From Gammaproteobacteria bacterium (lineage in GTDB: Bacteria > Pseudomonadota > Gammaproteobacteria > Enterobacterales > Psychrobiaceae): DNA of 64,000 bases. The position numbers were made by a program, and so were the translations under genes. The notes beneath the pieces were generated by a model that worked only from the letters and a program-made list of their open reading frames with translations, made no database searches and was not told where the DNA came from. The DNA lies in assembly GCA_013214965.1 (NCBI GenBank), contig JABSRU010000024.1, positions 1-64,000 of the forward strand, in the 5' to 3' direction. How positions within the stretch are numbered: position 1 is the first letter of the stretch; every line of letters begins with the position of its first letter. Shown one piece after another: positions 24,719 to 33,972 of the stretch.

Positions 24719-25615
24719 TCAATTGTGAATGAATTTTTCAGCAAGGTTTGGCTGCTGAGATATTTTATTTATTTGCCAGTTGTTGATTGCGCTTTTTAAT
24801 AGCTCTTCAATCGTAAAGTCTTGATATTGCAGGCTGAATTTTTGACCTAAAAATTTTAAAGCAGCGATTAATAATTGCTTGGTATTTTCGGGCGCTAGCG
24901 CTTGCGCATGATTTTGTTTACTGAGTTTTAAGCCGTTGGCCGTGACGGCTAATGGTAAATGTAAATAACGCACAAAATTGATATTTAAATACTGATATAA
25001 AGTCATTTGGCGCGTAGTCACTTCAAGTAAATCACACCCACGGACAATATCGGTTATTTGTTGATCTATATCATCAAGTACCACCACCAGTTGATAAGCA
25101 AATAGGCCATCTTTACGTTTGAGAATAAAATCTTCGTTGGCAAAATCACTTGATACTGAGACTAATCCTTGAAGTCGGTCATCAAAGTGGTTAATCCCTA
25201 GAGTGTTTTTTAACCGAGTGGAATAAGGGGCGGATATAAGCGATTTTTGGTTGGCGCAATGTCCCTGATAGAGTCCACCACCTTGCATGATCATTTTTCG
25301 GGTGCAATCGCAGTGATAAGCGTCGTTTTTGTTGATAATGAGATCGAGGTGATGCTGGTAGAATTCATGGCGTTGACTTTGGTAGCTAATGTTTTCATCC
25401 CAATAGAGACCAAATTGCTCAAGGGTTTTTAAAATAGCAACGCTGGCACCGGAAACTTCACGTGGGGGATCAATATCTTCAATTCGAACTAACCATTGAC
25501 CTTGATGATGTCTGGCATCAAGAAAGCTACCTAAAGCAGCAATGAGAGAGCCGAAATGAAGCGCACCGGAAGGAGAGGGTGCAAAGCGGCCACGATAGTG
25601 AGGGATATTTTTCAT
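24719..25615 (-). CDS. gluQRS: Glutamyl-Q tRNA(Asp) synthetase
   Basis: A GluRS catalytic-domain paralogue that attaches glutamate to the queuosine base in the anticodon of tRNA(Asp). It has the HIGH-like PSPSGALHFGSLIAALG, the RIEDIDPPR segment, a zinc-binding Cys set (CDCTRKM and QGHC) and the KMSKS-like LKLSKQNHA, with no anticodon-binding domain. Its place directly after dksA is conserved in gammaproteobacteria. The start is uncertain: ATGs at 25639, 25627 and 25615 are in frame. 25639 lies inside a strong hairpin, so I chose 25615 (298 residues), which begins right before the RGRFAPSPSG core. Confidence 0.9.
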   Translation of the reverse strand: MKNIPHYRGRFAPSPSGALHFGSLIAALGSFLDARHHQGQWLVRIEDIDPPREVSGASVAILKTLEQFGLYWDENISYQSQRHEFYQHHLDLIINKNDAYHCDCTRKMIMQGGGLYQGHCANQKSLISAPYSTRLKNTLGINHFDDRLQGLVSVSSDFANEDFILKRKDGLFAYQLVVVLDDIDQQITDIVRGCDLLEVTTRQMTLYQYLNINFVRYLHLPLAVTANGLKLSKQNHAQALAPENTKQLLIAALKFLGQKFSLQYQDFTIEELLKSAINNWQINKISQQPNLAEKFIHN

Positions 25616-25629
25616 TGTTGCTGTCATTG

Positions 25630-25660
25630 ATTGAGCCATCGTTAAGAATGATGGCTCAAT
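25630..25660. repeat. Perfect 11-bp hairpin between dksA and gluQRS
   Basis: ATTGAGCCATC and GATGGCTCAAT flank a nine-base loop, eight bases after the dksA stop. No T run follows on either strand, so it is not a standard intrinsic terminator. It overlaps two of the candidate gluQRS start codons and could limit read-through translation or set an RNA-processing end. Confidence 0.75.
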
Positions 25661-25667
25661 AAAAGAG

Positions 25668-26111
25668 TTATGCCATTTGGCGCTCTCTAATTTCAGCAAG
25701 CGTTTTACAATCAATACATTGATCGGCAGTTGGGCGTGCTTCCAAGCGACGAATACCTATTTCAATACCGCAGGTATTACAAAAACCAAAATCGTCTTCT
25801 TCGATGATCACTAAGGTCTTTTCAATCTTTTTGATCAGTTTACGTTCACGATCTCGTGTTCGAAGTTCTAATGCGAATTCTTCTTCTTGGGCTGCACGAT
25901 CCACTGGATCTGGAAAATTAGCGGCTTCGTCTTGCATGTGATTTAAGGTACGGTCTACTTCTTCGCGTAACTGATTACGCCAAGCTTCTAGTATTTTCTT
26001 AAAGTGTCCAAGTTGATCTTCATTCATATACTCCTCACCAGACTTCATCTGATAAGGTTCAACGTTGGCAATAGCCATAACTCCAAGTTTTTTAGCGTTT
26101 GCTTTAGGCAT
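25668..26111 (-). CDS. dksA: RNA polymerase-binding transcription factor DksA
   Basis: A 147-residue DksA. It enters the RNA polymerase secondary channel and, with ppGpp, mediates the stringent response. The coiled-coil tip is [17 protein letters not shown], where the two aspartates important for activity sit in the FPDPVDRA loop. The zinc finger uses FCNTCG and QCIDCK, so the four-Cys form is intact. AGGAGA lies six bases before the ATG. Confidence 0.97.
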   Translation of the reverse strand: MPKANAKKLGVMAIANVEPYQMKSGEEYMNEDQLGHFKKILEAWRNQLREEVDRTLNHMQDEAANFPDPVDRAAQEEEFALELRTRDRERKLIKKIEKTLVIIEEDDFGFCNTCGIEIGIRRLEARPTADQCIDCKTLAEIRERQMA

Positions 26112-26417
26112 TTTGCTTCTCCTGTACTCGCCAACATTTGCGAATTTTTAAATTACGAAATTTTAAGGGCGCTATGTATAGCAAAAATTTGTAATGTTGG
26201 CAATTTAATCATAAAAATAATGGCTAATTAATGGGGGTCAATAATTTTATTTCAACCCCAAGCCAAGGTATATTTTCGATATTAGCTATTTTTATTATTG
26301 ATTCGTATAATAAATGTACTAAAATGCCGTTTCATTCATTACTCATTATAAAGGTAGCTCTTTTAGGTAAAAAAAAGCAACAATTTAATGGGTTTAACCT
26401 GAATAAAAGCTAAACCG
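26112..26417. promoter_or_regulatory. Upstream region of dksA
   Basis: About 300 AT-rich bases between sfsA and dksA. It must hold the dksA promoter. A plus-strand frame at 26231-26413 has no ribosome site and no protein-like composition, so I see no gene here. I could not pick out a promoter with confidence. Confidence 0.5.
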
Positions 26418-27122
26418 TTAATCATTAATACTCAAATTCTGACTTAATTCGATACCATTGACTGATATTGTTGCGCGATATGCTAATACTTCAACTCCAC
26501 AATTGATAGCTTGTTGCATTAATTTTTCATAGAGAGGGTCAAGATGGCCAGCTGCTTTAACATTGTTGATGCCGTCATGTAATACCGCAAAGAGCAACAC
26601 GGCTCGATGGCCTAATCGTTTCATCTCCATGAGCTCTCGTAAATGCTTTTGCCCTCGCGTGGTGACGGTGTCAGGGAAAAAGCCTTGGCCATCTTGTAAT
26701 AACGTACAACTTTTAACTTCGAGGTAGCAATCTGGGCGATTGGGTGCGGTTAATAAAAAGTCAATTCGGCTATTTTCATCGCCATATTTAACTTCGGGGC
26801 TAATGGTTTTATAGCCCTGTAGTTCAGATATTATATGATTGGCTAAGGCTATTTTAGTTAATTGATTAGCACGCGCGGTGTTTACACAAATTAAATGATT
26901 GTCTGGAGTTTGAGTGAGTTCCCAACTTAATTTATATTTGCGTTTAGGGTTGTCGTTACTTAATAGCCATAGAATATCGTCTGGCTCTGCACATCCGGTC
27001 ATTGCACCTGTATTGGCGACATGAATGGTTGTTTCGCTACCATCTTCAAGAATTACATCGGCTAAAAATCGTTTGTAACGCTTAATTAAAATCGCTTTGA
27101 TTAACGGTGGTGAATATTGCAT
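26418..27122 (-). CDS. sfsA: DNA/RNA nuclease SfsA
   Basis: A 234-residue SfsA, normal length. Early work linked it to maltose regulation; the fold is a PD-(D/E)xK nuclease with an N-terminal OB domain. Visible features are [29 protein letters not shown], and the nuclease core [10 protein letters not shown] with [10 protein letters not shown]. The ATG at 27122 has GGA six bases upstream and overlaps nothing; the longer frame runs into the upstream PH-domain gene. Its place upstream of dksA is the usual gammaproteobacterial order. Confidence 0.95.
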   Translation of the reverse strand: MQYSPPLIKAILIKRYKRFLADVILEDGSETTIHVANTGAMTGCAEPDDILWLLSNDNPKRKYKLSWELTQTPDNHLICVNTARANQLTKIALANHIISELQGYKTISPEVKYGDENSRIDFLLTAPNRPDCYLEVKSCTLLQDGQGFFPDTVTTRGQKHLRELMEMKRLGHRAVLLFAVLHDGINNVKAAGHLDPLYEKLMQQAINCGVEVLAYRATISVNGIELSQNLSIND

Positions 27123-27123
27123 A

Positions 27124-28620
27124 TTACATCCAGTTTTGTTTTGATGATTCGACTTGGTACAAACAAAAATCAATGATTTTGTTGGCTTGAACGGTCGAAA
27201 TGAAAGGAATTTTTTGCGCACCAGACGCCAACACTAATACCATGGTTGATAAGCCTCTACGCTCCATAAACCAACTTTGCTTAAATTTAGTTTGTTGTAT
27301 CTTATGAACAGGGAAGGTGTAGTAATTAACGCCTAACAACCCTTTACGCAGGTAGATAAACTCATGGTCGATTGCAAAGCCCCATCGATACCAACGAGCA
27401 ATGATTAATAGACTACTGATAACGAAAGTCGGGATTAAAGTTGCTAGGTTTTGCCAGTGATTATTCAGCAAAATAAAGGCGCCAATCATTAAGTGGAGCG
27501 GTAGTATGACAACGAAAATATGACGGTAAATAAACCGTTTACTGATCGGACTAAACGCGATGCTAGCGAGTTGGTTGGTTGGCCAAACATCGTCAATAAG
27601 CTGATTGAATTGAGTTGGTTCGATCGATGGCACCATGATTTTGTTACGGATATCCATGCCCGGCGGATTTTTCAGATTGGCATTACTTTGTTCGAATTTA
27701 AGATTAACGCGTTTAATTAGCACATCGAGCCAATCTTGTTGCCAGATGACAAGCTGAAGGCGAGGCAATTTCATCACCACTTCATGATGAGTGAGTAATC
27801 CACTGCGCCTGATATAGGTTTCGCCATGCTTGCTGAGGGTATAGCCATAAAAAGCTATAATAGAGCCAAACACCGACAGCAGCATTACAATTCCGTAGCT
27901 GATGATTAACGCGAGCAGTGCGTAGCTGGCAATTTGCCACCAAGCATGAATCTGTGGCGAGAACAGATCGGTAAAATCTAACCCGATTGATAATGTAAAT
28001 TCCGACATATATTCAACAATATTATCAGCCATCGGGGCCAGCGCCGCGACAAAAATCCAAATTCTGTTATTAGTGACGCCATGAATAATTAAATCTTTGA
28101 GTGCACGCTGGTTTAGTATTTCTTCATTGTTCGTTGGTGTTGTGGATGGTTCGTTGTGTTCTTCAGGTTGGGTATTGGTTAGTATTTCTTGCTTTAAATT
28201 GTTCGCTTGCGCGACCTCTAAGGCGACTATCTTAGCCTCATTTTTATTAGATCCTGCGGTATCTAATTCAACACAAGTAAAACCAAAGGGTCTAAAATAT
28301 AAGGGGGAAATTAGCTTCACATTCTGTATTCTAGTGTAAGGTAGGTGAAGGTTTTTCTTAAATATTACCCCTGAATTTATCTCAATGCTTTGCTCATTCA
28401 GTCGATATTTAAAGAAATAAAACTGTAAGAATGCGCTAATGATTAACAAGCTTAATGCCGCAAATATAGCCAAAAACACCCACCATGGATTATTGATGAT
28501 TTTGTCATAACTGGTAAAAATAATTGGCACTAAATAAATGATATTATTAACGATAAATTTTAGGTTTGAAAAAAAGAAATACAATAATGCAATGGGTGAT
28601 ACGCGGCGCCATTTATCCAT
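27124..28620 (-). CDS. YdbT-type bacterial PH-domain (bPH2) membrane protein
   Basis: A 498-residue membrane protein with repeated bPH2 modules. Each module follows a hydrophobic helix pair: the first reads [19 protein letters not shown] then [11 protein letters not shown], the second [20 protein letters not shown] then [10 protein letters not shown], the third [20 protein letters not shown] then [12 protein letters not shown]. This is the YdbT layout. The ATG at 28620 overlaps the stop of the YdbS-like gene. Family function is unknown, though the genes often sit in envelope-stress contexts. Confidence 0.85.
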   Translation of the reverse strand: MDKWRRVSPIALLYFFFSNLKFIVNNIIYLVPIIFTSYDKIINNPWWVFLAIFAALSLLIISAFLQFYFFKYRLNEQSIEINSGVIFKKNLHLPYTRIQNVKLISPLYFRPFGFTCVELDTAGSNKNEAKIVALEVAQANNLKQEILTNTQPEEHNEPSTTPTNNEEILNQRALKDLIIHGVTNNRIWIFVAALAPMADNIVEYMSEFTLSIGLDFTDLFSPQIHAWWQIASYALLALIISYGIVMLLSVFGSIIAFYGYTLSKHGETYIRRSGLLTHHEVVMKLPRLQLVIWQQDWLDVLIKRVNLKFEQSNANLKNPPGMDIRNKIMVPSIEPTQFNQLIDDVWPTNQLASIAFSPISKRFIYRHIFVVILPLHLMIGAFILLNNHWQNLATLIPTFVISSLLIIARWYRWGFAIDHEFIYLRKGLLGVNYYTFPVHKIQQTKFKQSWFMERRGLSTMVLVLASGAQKIPFISTVQANKIIDFCLYQVESSKQNWM

Positions 28621-29170
28621 GCTGAGTAACATCCTTATGATCTAACATGAATTGGCGTAGTTGTTGTGCTTGTTCAAGTGATAATCCGGGCAGCTCAAAA
28701 GTATGAACTGCCCCACCGGCACTAAAAACTTGCAAGGTTGCTAGGTTAACTTTACGCTCGAACGGCCCTCTTTTAAGCTCAATATGCTGTAACCGTAAAA
28801 ATGGCTGAGTGACAATTTTTTTAAAAATAACCCCAGACTGATAACTAATATCTAATTCTCTGATCGCATACCCTTTGGCACAGTCACTCAAATAACCAAA
28901 ACCAATACGGCTGATCAGCAATAATGAAATGGCTAAAATTAACCAATGAATGTTGGCGGCAGGGAAGGATTCTAATGGTGAGAATGTTTGATATTTAACA
29001 ATCACCAGCGCCGCAATAATGACTAGGCTAATTAGTACTCTCAATAAGAGGTTTACTCGCCAATAAACCGGCTCTAATGGCTGGAATTGTTGCTGAGAAA
29101 ATTGAGGAATATCGAGCAGTTGGGCGCTGTCTAATTGTTTATTACTAAACTCTGGGGATGTTGTAGTCAT
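28613..29170 (-). CDS. YdbS-type PH-domain membrane protein
   Basis: A 185-residue partner of the YdbT-like protein. It has two transmembrane helices (about residues 44-62 and 73-90) and one bPH2 domain with DISYQSGVIFKKIVTQPFLR and LQHIELKRGPFERK. Stop and start of the pair overlap by eight bases, so they are co-translated and likely interact. Function unknown. Confidence 0.85.
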   Translation of the reverse strand: MTTTSPEFSNKQLDSAQLLDIPQFSQQQFQPLEPVYWRVNLLLRVLISLVIIAALVIVKYQTFSPLESFPAANIHWLILAISLLLISRIGFGYLSDCAKGYAIRELDISYQSGVIFKKIVTQPFLRLQHIELKRGPFERKVNLATLQVFSAGGAVHTFELPGLSLEQAQQLRQFMLDHKDVTQHG

Positions 29171-29259
29171 TTTGTTTTTTTATTTATCAAATTATGAATG
29201 AGATAGTATCTTATTGAGGTATTATTTGGCTAATTAATTAGAAATAAGGAAAGTAAGTC

Positions 29260-30555
29260 ATGACTAGTGTGATGAATGTGATGTTGTCAACGCAACCAGC
29301 GGCTCAACAATGGGGTGAAAAGGCATTAATAAGCAGCGATGGTAATGCGATGTTAATTCACCTACCAGTGAATAATGACGACAAGCTTATCGCAGTACAA
29401 CGCGCAGCAAGACGCCTTCAAGGCCAAGGGCTTAGCCAAGTTGCTTTAAGTGGTGATCATTGGAACGTCGAGCTTGAGTGGGCTTTTGCTAAGGGGTTTA
29501 GTGTGGCTCGCGGCATGATACAATTAACTTGGGCGACTCAACAATCAAACGAAATCATTTTACTAGATGCTCGCGTGGCTTCCCGTGATTGGGCGGTTAA
29601 GATGATTAATGGCACGCCTGAAGATATTTATCCTGAAACATTAGCCGCTGCGGCCATCGAAGAAATTACCCGAGTAGCGTCAAGTGATGTTAGTTATCAA
29701 ATAATTAAAGGTGATGAATTAATTAAGCAAGGTTGGATGGGGGTTCATACCGTAGGTCGTGCTAGCGTCCGCCCACCGTTAATTCTTGAGCTTGATTACA
29801 ACCCGACTGGCGATGTTAACGCGCCAGTTGATGTGGCACTTGTGGGCAAAGGAATTACCTTTGACAGTGGTGGTTACACCCTAAAGAGTGGTCCGGGCAT
29901 GGTGAGCATGAAGTGTGACATGGGAGGTGCGGCTACGGTGACTGCGGCCTTATCATTAGCAATCAGTCAAGGGCTCAAAAAACGCGTAAAATTAATTCTG
30001 TGTTGTGCGGAAAATCTTGTCAATGGTGAAGCCTATAAACTTGGCGATATCATTACGTATAAAAATGGTACCACGGTTGAGATTTTAAATACCGATGCAG
30101 AAGGACGCTTAGTATTGGCCGATGGTTTAATGATGGCAGGCAACACTGGCGCTAAACTAATCATTGATGCGGCGACACTAACGGGAGCCGCGTTAACCGC
30201 TGTGGGTACTCATTACAATGCCATTCTAGCGTTAGATAACGAGTTGGCTCAGTTCGCGTTAGATTGTGGCGATCAAGTAAATGAAATGAACTGGCAGTTA
30301 CCACTCGCGCGTTTTCATCAATTCGAATGCCCATCACCTTATGCTGACACGGCAAATACCACTACGGGCAAAGGCGGGGTAGCTGGTGCGAGTAATGCCG
30401 CAGGATTCTTATCACGCTTTGTCCCGAATGATGGCAAAGGCTGGCTTCACTTTGACTTAGCCGCCGTATTCCAAAATAGCGGTAATGCCAGTTGGTCTGC
30501 CGGTGCCACTGGATTAGGGATCCAAACTATCGCTCAGATCATCCTAAAAAGCTAA
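29260..30555 (+). CDS. pepB: Peptidase B (M17 leucyl aminopeptidase family)
   Basis: A 431-residue PepB, close in sequence and size to E. coli PepB. It removes N-terminal residues from peptides in the cytoplasm with two metal ions. The M17 signature NTDAEGRLVLAD is intact, and the other metal ligands are in GKGITFDSGGY and KCDMGGAATV. AGGAAA lies eight bases before the ATG. It stands alone, transcribed towards the O-methyltransferase gene; stops are 14 bases apart. Confidence 0.95.
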   Translation: MTSVMNVMLSTQPAAQQWGEKALISSDGNAMLIHLPVNNDDKLIAVQRAARRLQGQGLSQVALSGDHWNVELEWAFAKGFSVARGMIQLTWATQQSNEIILLDARVASRDWAVKMINGTPEDIYPETLAAAAIEEITRVASSDVSYQIIKGDELIKQGWMGVHTVGRASVRPPLILELDYNPTGDVNAPVDVALVGKGITFDSGGYTLKSGPGMVSMKCDMGGAATVTAALSLAISQGLKKRVKLILCCAENLVNGEAYKLGDIITYKNGTTVEILNTDAEGRLVLADGLMMAGNTGAKLIIDAATLTGAALTAVGTHYNAILALDNELAQFALDCGDQVNEMNWQLPLARFHQFECPSPYADTANTTTGKGGVAGASNAAGFLSRFVPNDGKGWLHFDLAAVFQNSGNASWSAGATGLGIQTIAQIILKS

Positions 30556-30569
30556 AGTTTAACCTGACC

Positions 30570-31643
30570 CTACTTTATTGGTTCACACACGAGTAGGGTG
30601 TGGCCTAGCCCTACGGGGCAGATATCTTGGGTGATTACTAACCCGGCTTTTTGGATTAAACCAATCAATTCGCGTGAGGAATACATCCGGCTGTTGCCAT
30701 TGGCAAAACAGGTAAAGTAGAGTGAGGTGGCATTGAGGCTAAAACTGGCAGCTTCGAATTTTTGGCGATCAATGAAGGTTTCCATGATGTAGAGTTTGCT
30801 GCCAGGTTTCATCATTGATGCTGTACGTTGTAAAATACTGATAATCTCTTCGGGAGAGAAACAATCTAGAAACTGGCTCATCCATAAAGTGTCTGCACCT
30901 TGATAAAGCTGCTGTTCGGGATCGAGCATATTACAAGGGTACGGCGTAAAACGATCTGTTTTACCATCCCGTTCCATATTTTCACTAGCGACCGCAAGTT
31001 GTTGTGGCAAGTCCATAATAACCAATTTAACTTGATCATCATGATTGAGGCATTTTAACGACCAACGTCCGGTATTACCGCCAATATCTAAGATAACTTT
31101 AGGGGAGTCTTTAAACACGATGTCTAGTGCTTGGTCAAAAGCGTGATCAGAATAAAAATGGTCAAATTCAAACCAGCTTTTACTGGTCTTTTCGGGTAAG
31201 GACGTTAATGCTGGATAAACGGTGTCCCAATCGCCAAACACTTTCAAGCCTGCTGGTTTACCTGTTTTAATCGCTTGGGCCAGTTCGCTTAAGCCTTCGT
31301 AGCAAAAATGTTGATTAAATTCAAAGTTAACCCGAGTCATCTCATCATTCTGCAAGAAATATCCGGTCTTAGTCAATTGATAGAGACCGTCGGTGTCTAT
31401 CAATATGCCAATACTGCTGGCGAAATCGAGTAACACTTGCACGCCATAAGATGATACTTGGCATTGCTCGGTAATGTCGCTAGCACTAATCCCTGTTTTT
31501 CCGGCACTATCGATGCTACTTAAAATATTCAGTTCCCGTAGTGCAGAGGTCGCTTGAAAGATAAAAGGGGAGAATGCAATATATTGCGCTTGAGCACGAG
31601 CTTCGAGCGCGGTCATTTTTTTATTTTTATCAAAATTGAACAT
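30570..31643 (-). CDS. SAM-dependent O-methyltransferase, pigment cluster
   Basis: A 357-residue methyltransferase of the winged-helix dimerisation plus Rossmann type used in secondary metabolism. The N-terminal part (LNILSSIDSAGKTGISASD to VQVLLDFASSIGIL) is the dimerisation domain; SAM motif I is VILDIGGNTGRWSL; the post-I acidic loop is LVIMDLPQQLA. Enzymes of this type occur in aryl polyene and flexirubin clusters, where the aryl ring is methylated. It lies at the left edge of the pigment cluster. The exact position methylated is inference. Confidence 0.78.
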   Translation of the reverse strand: MFNFDKNKKMTALEARAQAQYIAFSPFIFQATSALRELNILSSIDSAGKTGISASDITEQCQVSSYGVQVLLDFASSIGILIDTDGLYQLTKTGYFLQNDEMTRVNFEFNQHFCYEGLSELAQAIKTGKPAGLKVFGDWDTVYPALTSLPEKTSKSWFEFDHFYSDHAFDQALDIVFKDSPKVILDIGGNTGRWSLKCLNHDDQVKLVIMDLPQQLAVASENMERDGKTDRFTPYPCNMLDPEQQLYQGADTLWMSQFLDCFSPEEIISILQRTASMMKPGSKLYIMETFIDRQKFEAASFSLNATSLYFTCFANGNSRMYSSRELIGLIQKAGLVITQDICPVGLGHTLLVCEPIK

Positions 31644-31807
31644 CGATCACTGTCTTCCTAACATTAGCTTGATTATCGAATTACTGTACAGTAAAAACGC
31701 AATGTTTAAAATAGCGAAGAAAATGACTATTCTAATGAGACTGATTTGATTTTTTAAGCCAAACTCTTTAGCATTTGACAATTATAATCTCTAAGATTGG
31801 AAACAAA

Positions 31808-32569
31808 ATGAGTAAAAACTTCAACCATTATTGGCGTATTTTTGCGACCGGTGGTTGTTTTGCATTTTTTGGCTTTGGTGGTTTACTGTTATCGTTATTG
31901 GTTTTTCCGATTCAGAAACTCGTGGTCAGAGATGTTAAAAAACAAAAAAAATTGGCCAGAAAAACTGTTCACCTGACGTTTAAGTTCTTCATTGGTTTGA
32001 TGGCCCTTAGTGGTATTTACAGTTTTAACCTTGCGCAAGCGAGGATCTTACAGGATAAAAGAGGTCATTTGATCCTCGCCAATCATCCCTCGCTGATTGA
32101 TGTTGTAGTGCTGATTTCAATCATTCCCAATGTTGATTGTGTAGTTAAAGCCCATTTATTCAAAAATCCATTTATTCGCGGTGTGGTTAAAAATACCGGT
32201 TATATCAGTAATGCCGATCCTGAAGGATTGCTCAATGATTGCCACGCTTCATTAGCGGCGGGTAATAATTTAATTATTTTTCCTGAGGGTACTCGAACGA
32301 CGCCTGGAGTTTCACTTAAATTTCAACGGGGTGCTGCTAATATTGCGGTGCGCTGTCAGGCTAAAGTTAGTACGGTGTTGATTGATTTTACGCCGTCGGC
32401 ATTAACTAAAGTGGTTCCTTGGTATAAAGTGCCTGAGCGTAAATCGATATTCACAGCACAGGTGATTGAGAATTCACCTGCTGTGCCTGAGTTATCATTG
32501 GATATTGTCAGTAAACAAGTACGACAATATAATAACGAACTTGAGTCGTTTTTTAAGCAATATCAGTGA
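31808..32569 (+). CDS. 1-acyl-glycerol-3-phosphate acyltransferase-like (PlsC) protein
   Basis: A 253-residue membrane acyltransferase. The catalytic block I is LANHPSLIDVVVL (H-x4-D type with an insertion of the usual NHxSxxD form) and block III is FPEGTRTTPGVSL. One or two N-terminal hydrophobic helices anchor it. Relatives inside flexirubin and APE clusters are thought to move acyl or aryl polyene groups to a lipid or resorcinol acceptor. Its stop overlaps the stop of the convergent BtrH-like gene by seven bases. The ATG at 31808 with GGAAAC upstream was preferred to 31775. Confidence 0.82.
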   Translation: MSKNFNHYWRIFATGGCFAFFGFGGLLLSLLVFPIQKLVVRDVKKQKKLARKTVHLTFKFFIGLMALSGIYSFNLAQARILQDKRGHLILANHPSLIDVVVLISIIPNVDCVVKAHLFKNPFIRGVVKNTGYISNADPEGLLNDCHASLAAGNNLIIFPEGTRTTPGVSLKFQRGAANIAVRCQAKVSTVLIDFTPSALTKVVPWYKVPERKSIFTAQVIENSPAVPELSLDIVSKQVRQYNNELESFFKQYQ

Positions 32570-33570
32570 GCTTTAATCGCTAATAAGGTTTGGCGTAATG
32601 CAGTTTCTTGTTCGCCGCATTGGCTTAATTTGTTAGCGACATCCTCTAAGGTAACATCTTTGCGTTTTTTGCAAAATAATACCGAGTCCATCGCAAAATC
32701 ACGCCAGTTATCGCCAACAGCAGTGGCTTCTTCGGCCGCCGCTTTTAATTCTTGGTTGTCGGTCAGCTGAGCTGCTTCCGCCATAAAGCTAGCAAACATA
32801 AAGCGAAAACCTGCGCCGCCGGTACCAATTTCTTCCTGCATCCGCACGATATTAGCTAAAAACAACTTGGTATATTTAGGCTTTGCGCTGGCTAAGTTAC
32901 GGATTTTTTTACTGAGAAAATTAATCCCTTTAATCCCAAAAAATGGCAGAATTAAGCCACGCATCATTTTCGCGGTTTTGGCGATTGAGCTATAGATATG
33001 CGGGGTTAAGTCGATATTGTCCGGTACCTCTCGAACCACATACATTAAGCCTTTCGGGGCCAATACTCCTTTGGCGAAACGGGCGCGCTTTAAGTCTTCA
33101 CTGGGACATTCGACTAATTCTTCAAACACTGGATCACTAATTAAATAATTACCTTCGGCTGTTTTTCCATAGACTACTAAATTGTGAGCATTAAAGTGAA
33201 ATCGCATATCCTCAGGGAAATAAGGCAGCCAATAGACCGAGCTTTGTAGTCCGACTAAATTGCCCTTAGCTAATTCATCGTCGAGGGCTTGCATCCCTTG
33301 TTCAGGATTGGAAAACTTTTGGCTGTGTAGTTTAATCTTTAATTTTTTACAGACACTTTTAATAATGGTCTTTGGCGGCATTCGGTAAGCGACTAGCGGC
33401 ATGCCACCAATCTTAACCATCGGTAAATAGACAAAGGTTAGCGCCGACGATAGGCCAAAAATCATTGGCTCTGAGAGTGCTAGGCCTTTAGCTCGAAGTA
33501 AAGTAGATAGTACGCCCGTTTCACAATGGGATGATTGTTGATGCTCAATCGTTAATTTAATCTCAGTCAT
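32563..33570 (-). CDS. BtrH N-terminal domain (DUF4872-type) protein
   Basis: A 335-residue protein. The N-terminal half has the BtrH/papain-like pattern: HQQSSHCETGVLSTLLRAKG with the candidate nucleophile Cys, GLSSALTFVYLP, and FHFNAHNLVVYG with His, followed by YLISDP with Asp, a Cys-His-Asp arrangement. BtrH transfers an acyl group from an ACP in butirosin synthesis, so an acyl-ACP transfer role in the pigment pathway is plausible. The C-terminal half is helical. It overlaps the next gene upstream by eight bases within the dar operon. Confidence 0.75.
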   Translation of the reverse strand: MTEIKLTIEHQQSSHCETGVLSTLLRAKGLALSEPMIFGLSSALTFVYLPMVKIGGMPLVAYRMPPKTIIKSVCKKLKIKLHSQKFSNPEQGMQALDDELAKGNLVGLQSSVYWLPYFPEDMRFHFNAHNLVVYGKTAEGNYLISDPVFEELVECPSEDLKRARFAKGVLAPKGLMYVVREVPDNIDLTPHIYSSIAKTAKMMRGLILPFFGIKGINFLSKKIRNLASAKPKYTKLFLANIVRMQEEIGTGGAGFRFMFASFMAEAAQLTDNQELKAAAEEATAVGDNWRDFAMDSVLFCKKRKDVTLEDVANKLSQCGEQETALRQTLLAIKAH

Positions 33571-33970
33571 TGCTGGTCGGTAACTCTTTTAATTGGTGGA
33601 TGGTTAGTTTCATGACTTCACCGTAGCTGGTGAGTTTTTTGTCACTTAATTTGGCAAATATCGTTGGTTTAAAATGACGTTTGATTTGCCATTGAAAAAA
33701 GCCGGTGGTTTGCGCCAGTGAGCAAATATCAAATCGCAGGTTTAACATATGATAATAGAGCGCTGATACCTCGCCAGCTTTAGCTTGGGCTAACGCTTGA
33801 TCGGTTTGTTGGGCTAAGTCATCCACCGCCATCTGAGTGGCAAAGCTTTCGACTTCCCAACCGGTTGAAGTCACACCTTGGTAGTTACCTTCGTTATCTA
33901 CGGCATATAGTAGCTTTCGTTGCCCTTGGTACGTTGCTGAGTCATCTTGAGGGACATCATCTTTTTTCAT
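33563..33970 (-). CDS. Conserved hypothetical protein of the dar operon
   Basis: A 135-residue soluble protein without signal peptide or membrane span. It reads GWEVESFATQMAVDDLAQQ, then GEVSALYYHMLNLRFDICSL and WQIKRHFKPTIFAKLSDK. I know similar short proteins beside BtrH-like genes in aryl polyene-type clusters but no function. It lies two bases after darB and overlaps the BtrH-like gene by eight bases, so it is part of the same transcript. Confidence 0.7.
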   Translation of the reverse strand: MKKDDVPQDDSATYQGQRKLLYAVDNEGNYQGVTSTGWEVESFATQMAVDDLAQQTDQALAQAKAGEVSALYYHMLNLRFDICSLAQTTGFFQWQIKRHFKPTIFAKLSDKKLTSYGEVMKLTIHQLKELPTSND

Positions 33971-33972
33971 CG

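Noticed and set aside
26231-26413. 60-codon plus-strand frame upstream of dksA
   Set aside because: No ribosome site and it covers the likely dksA promoter region; probably chance.
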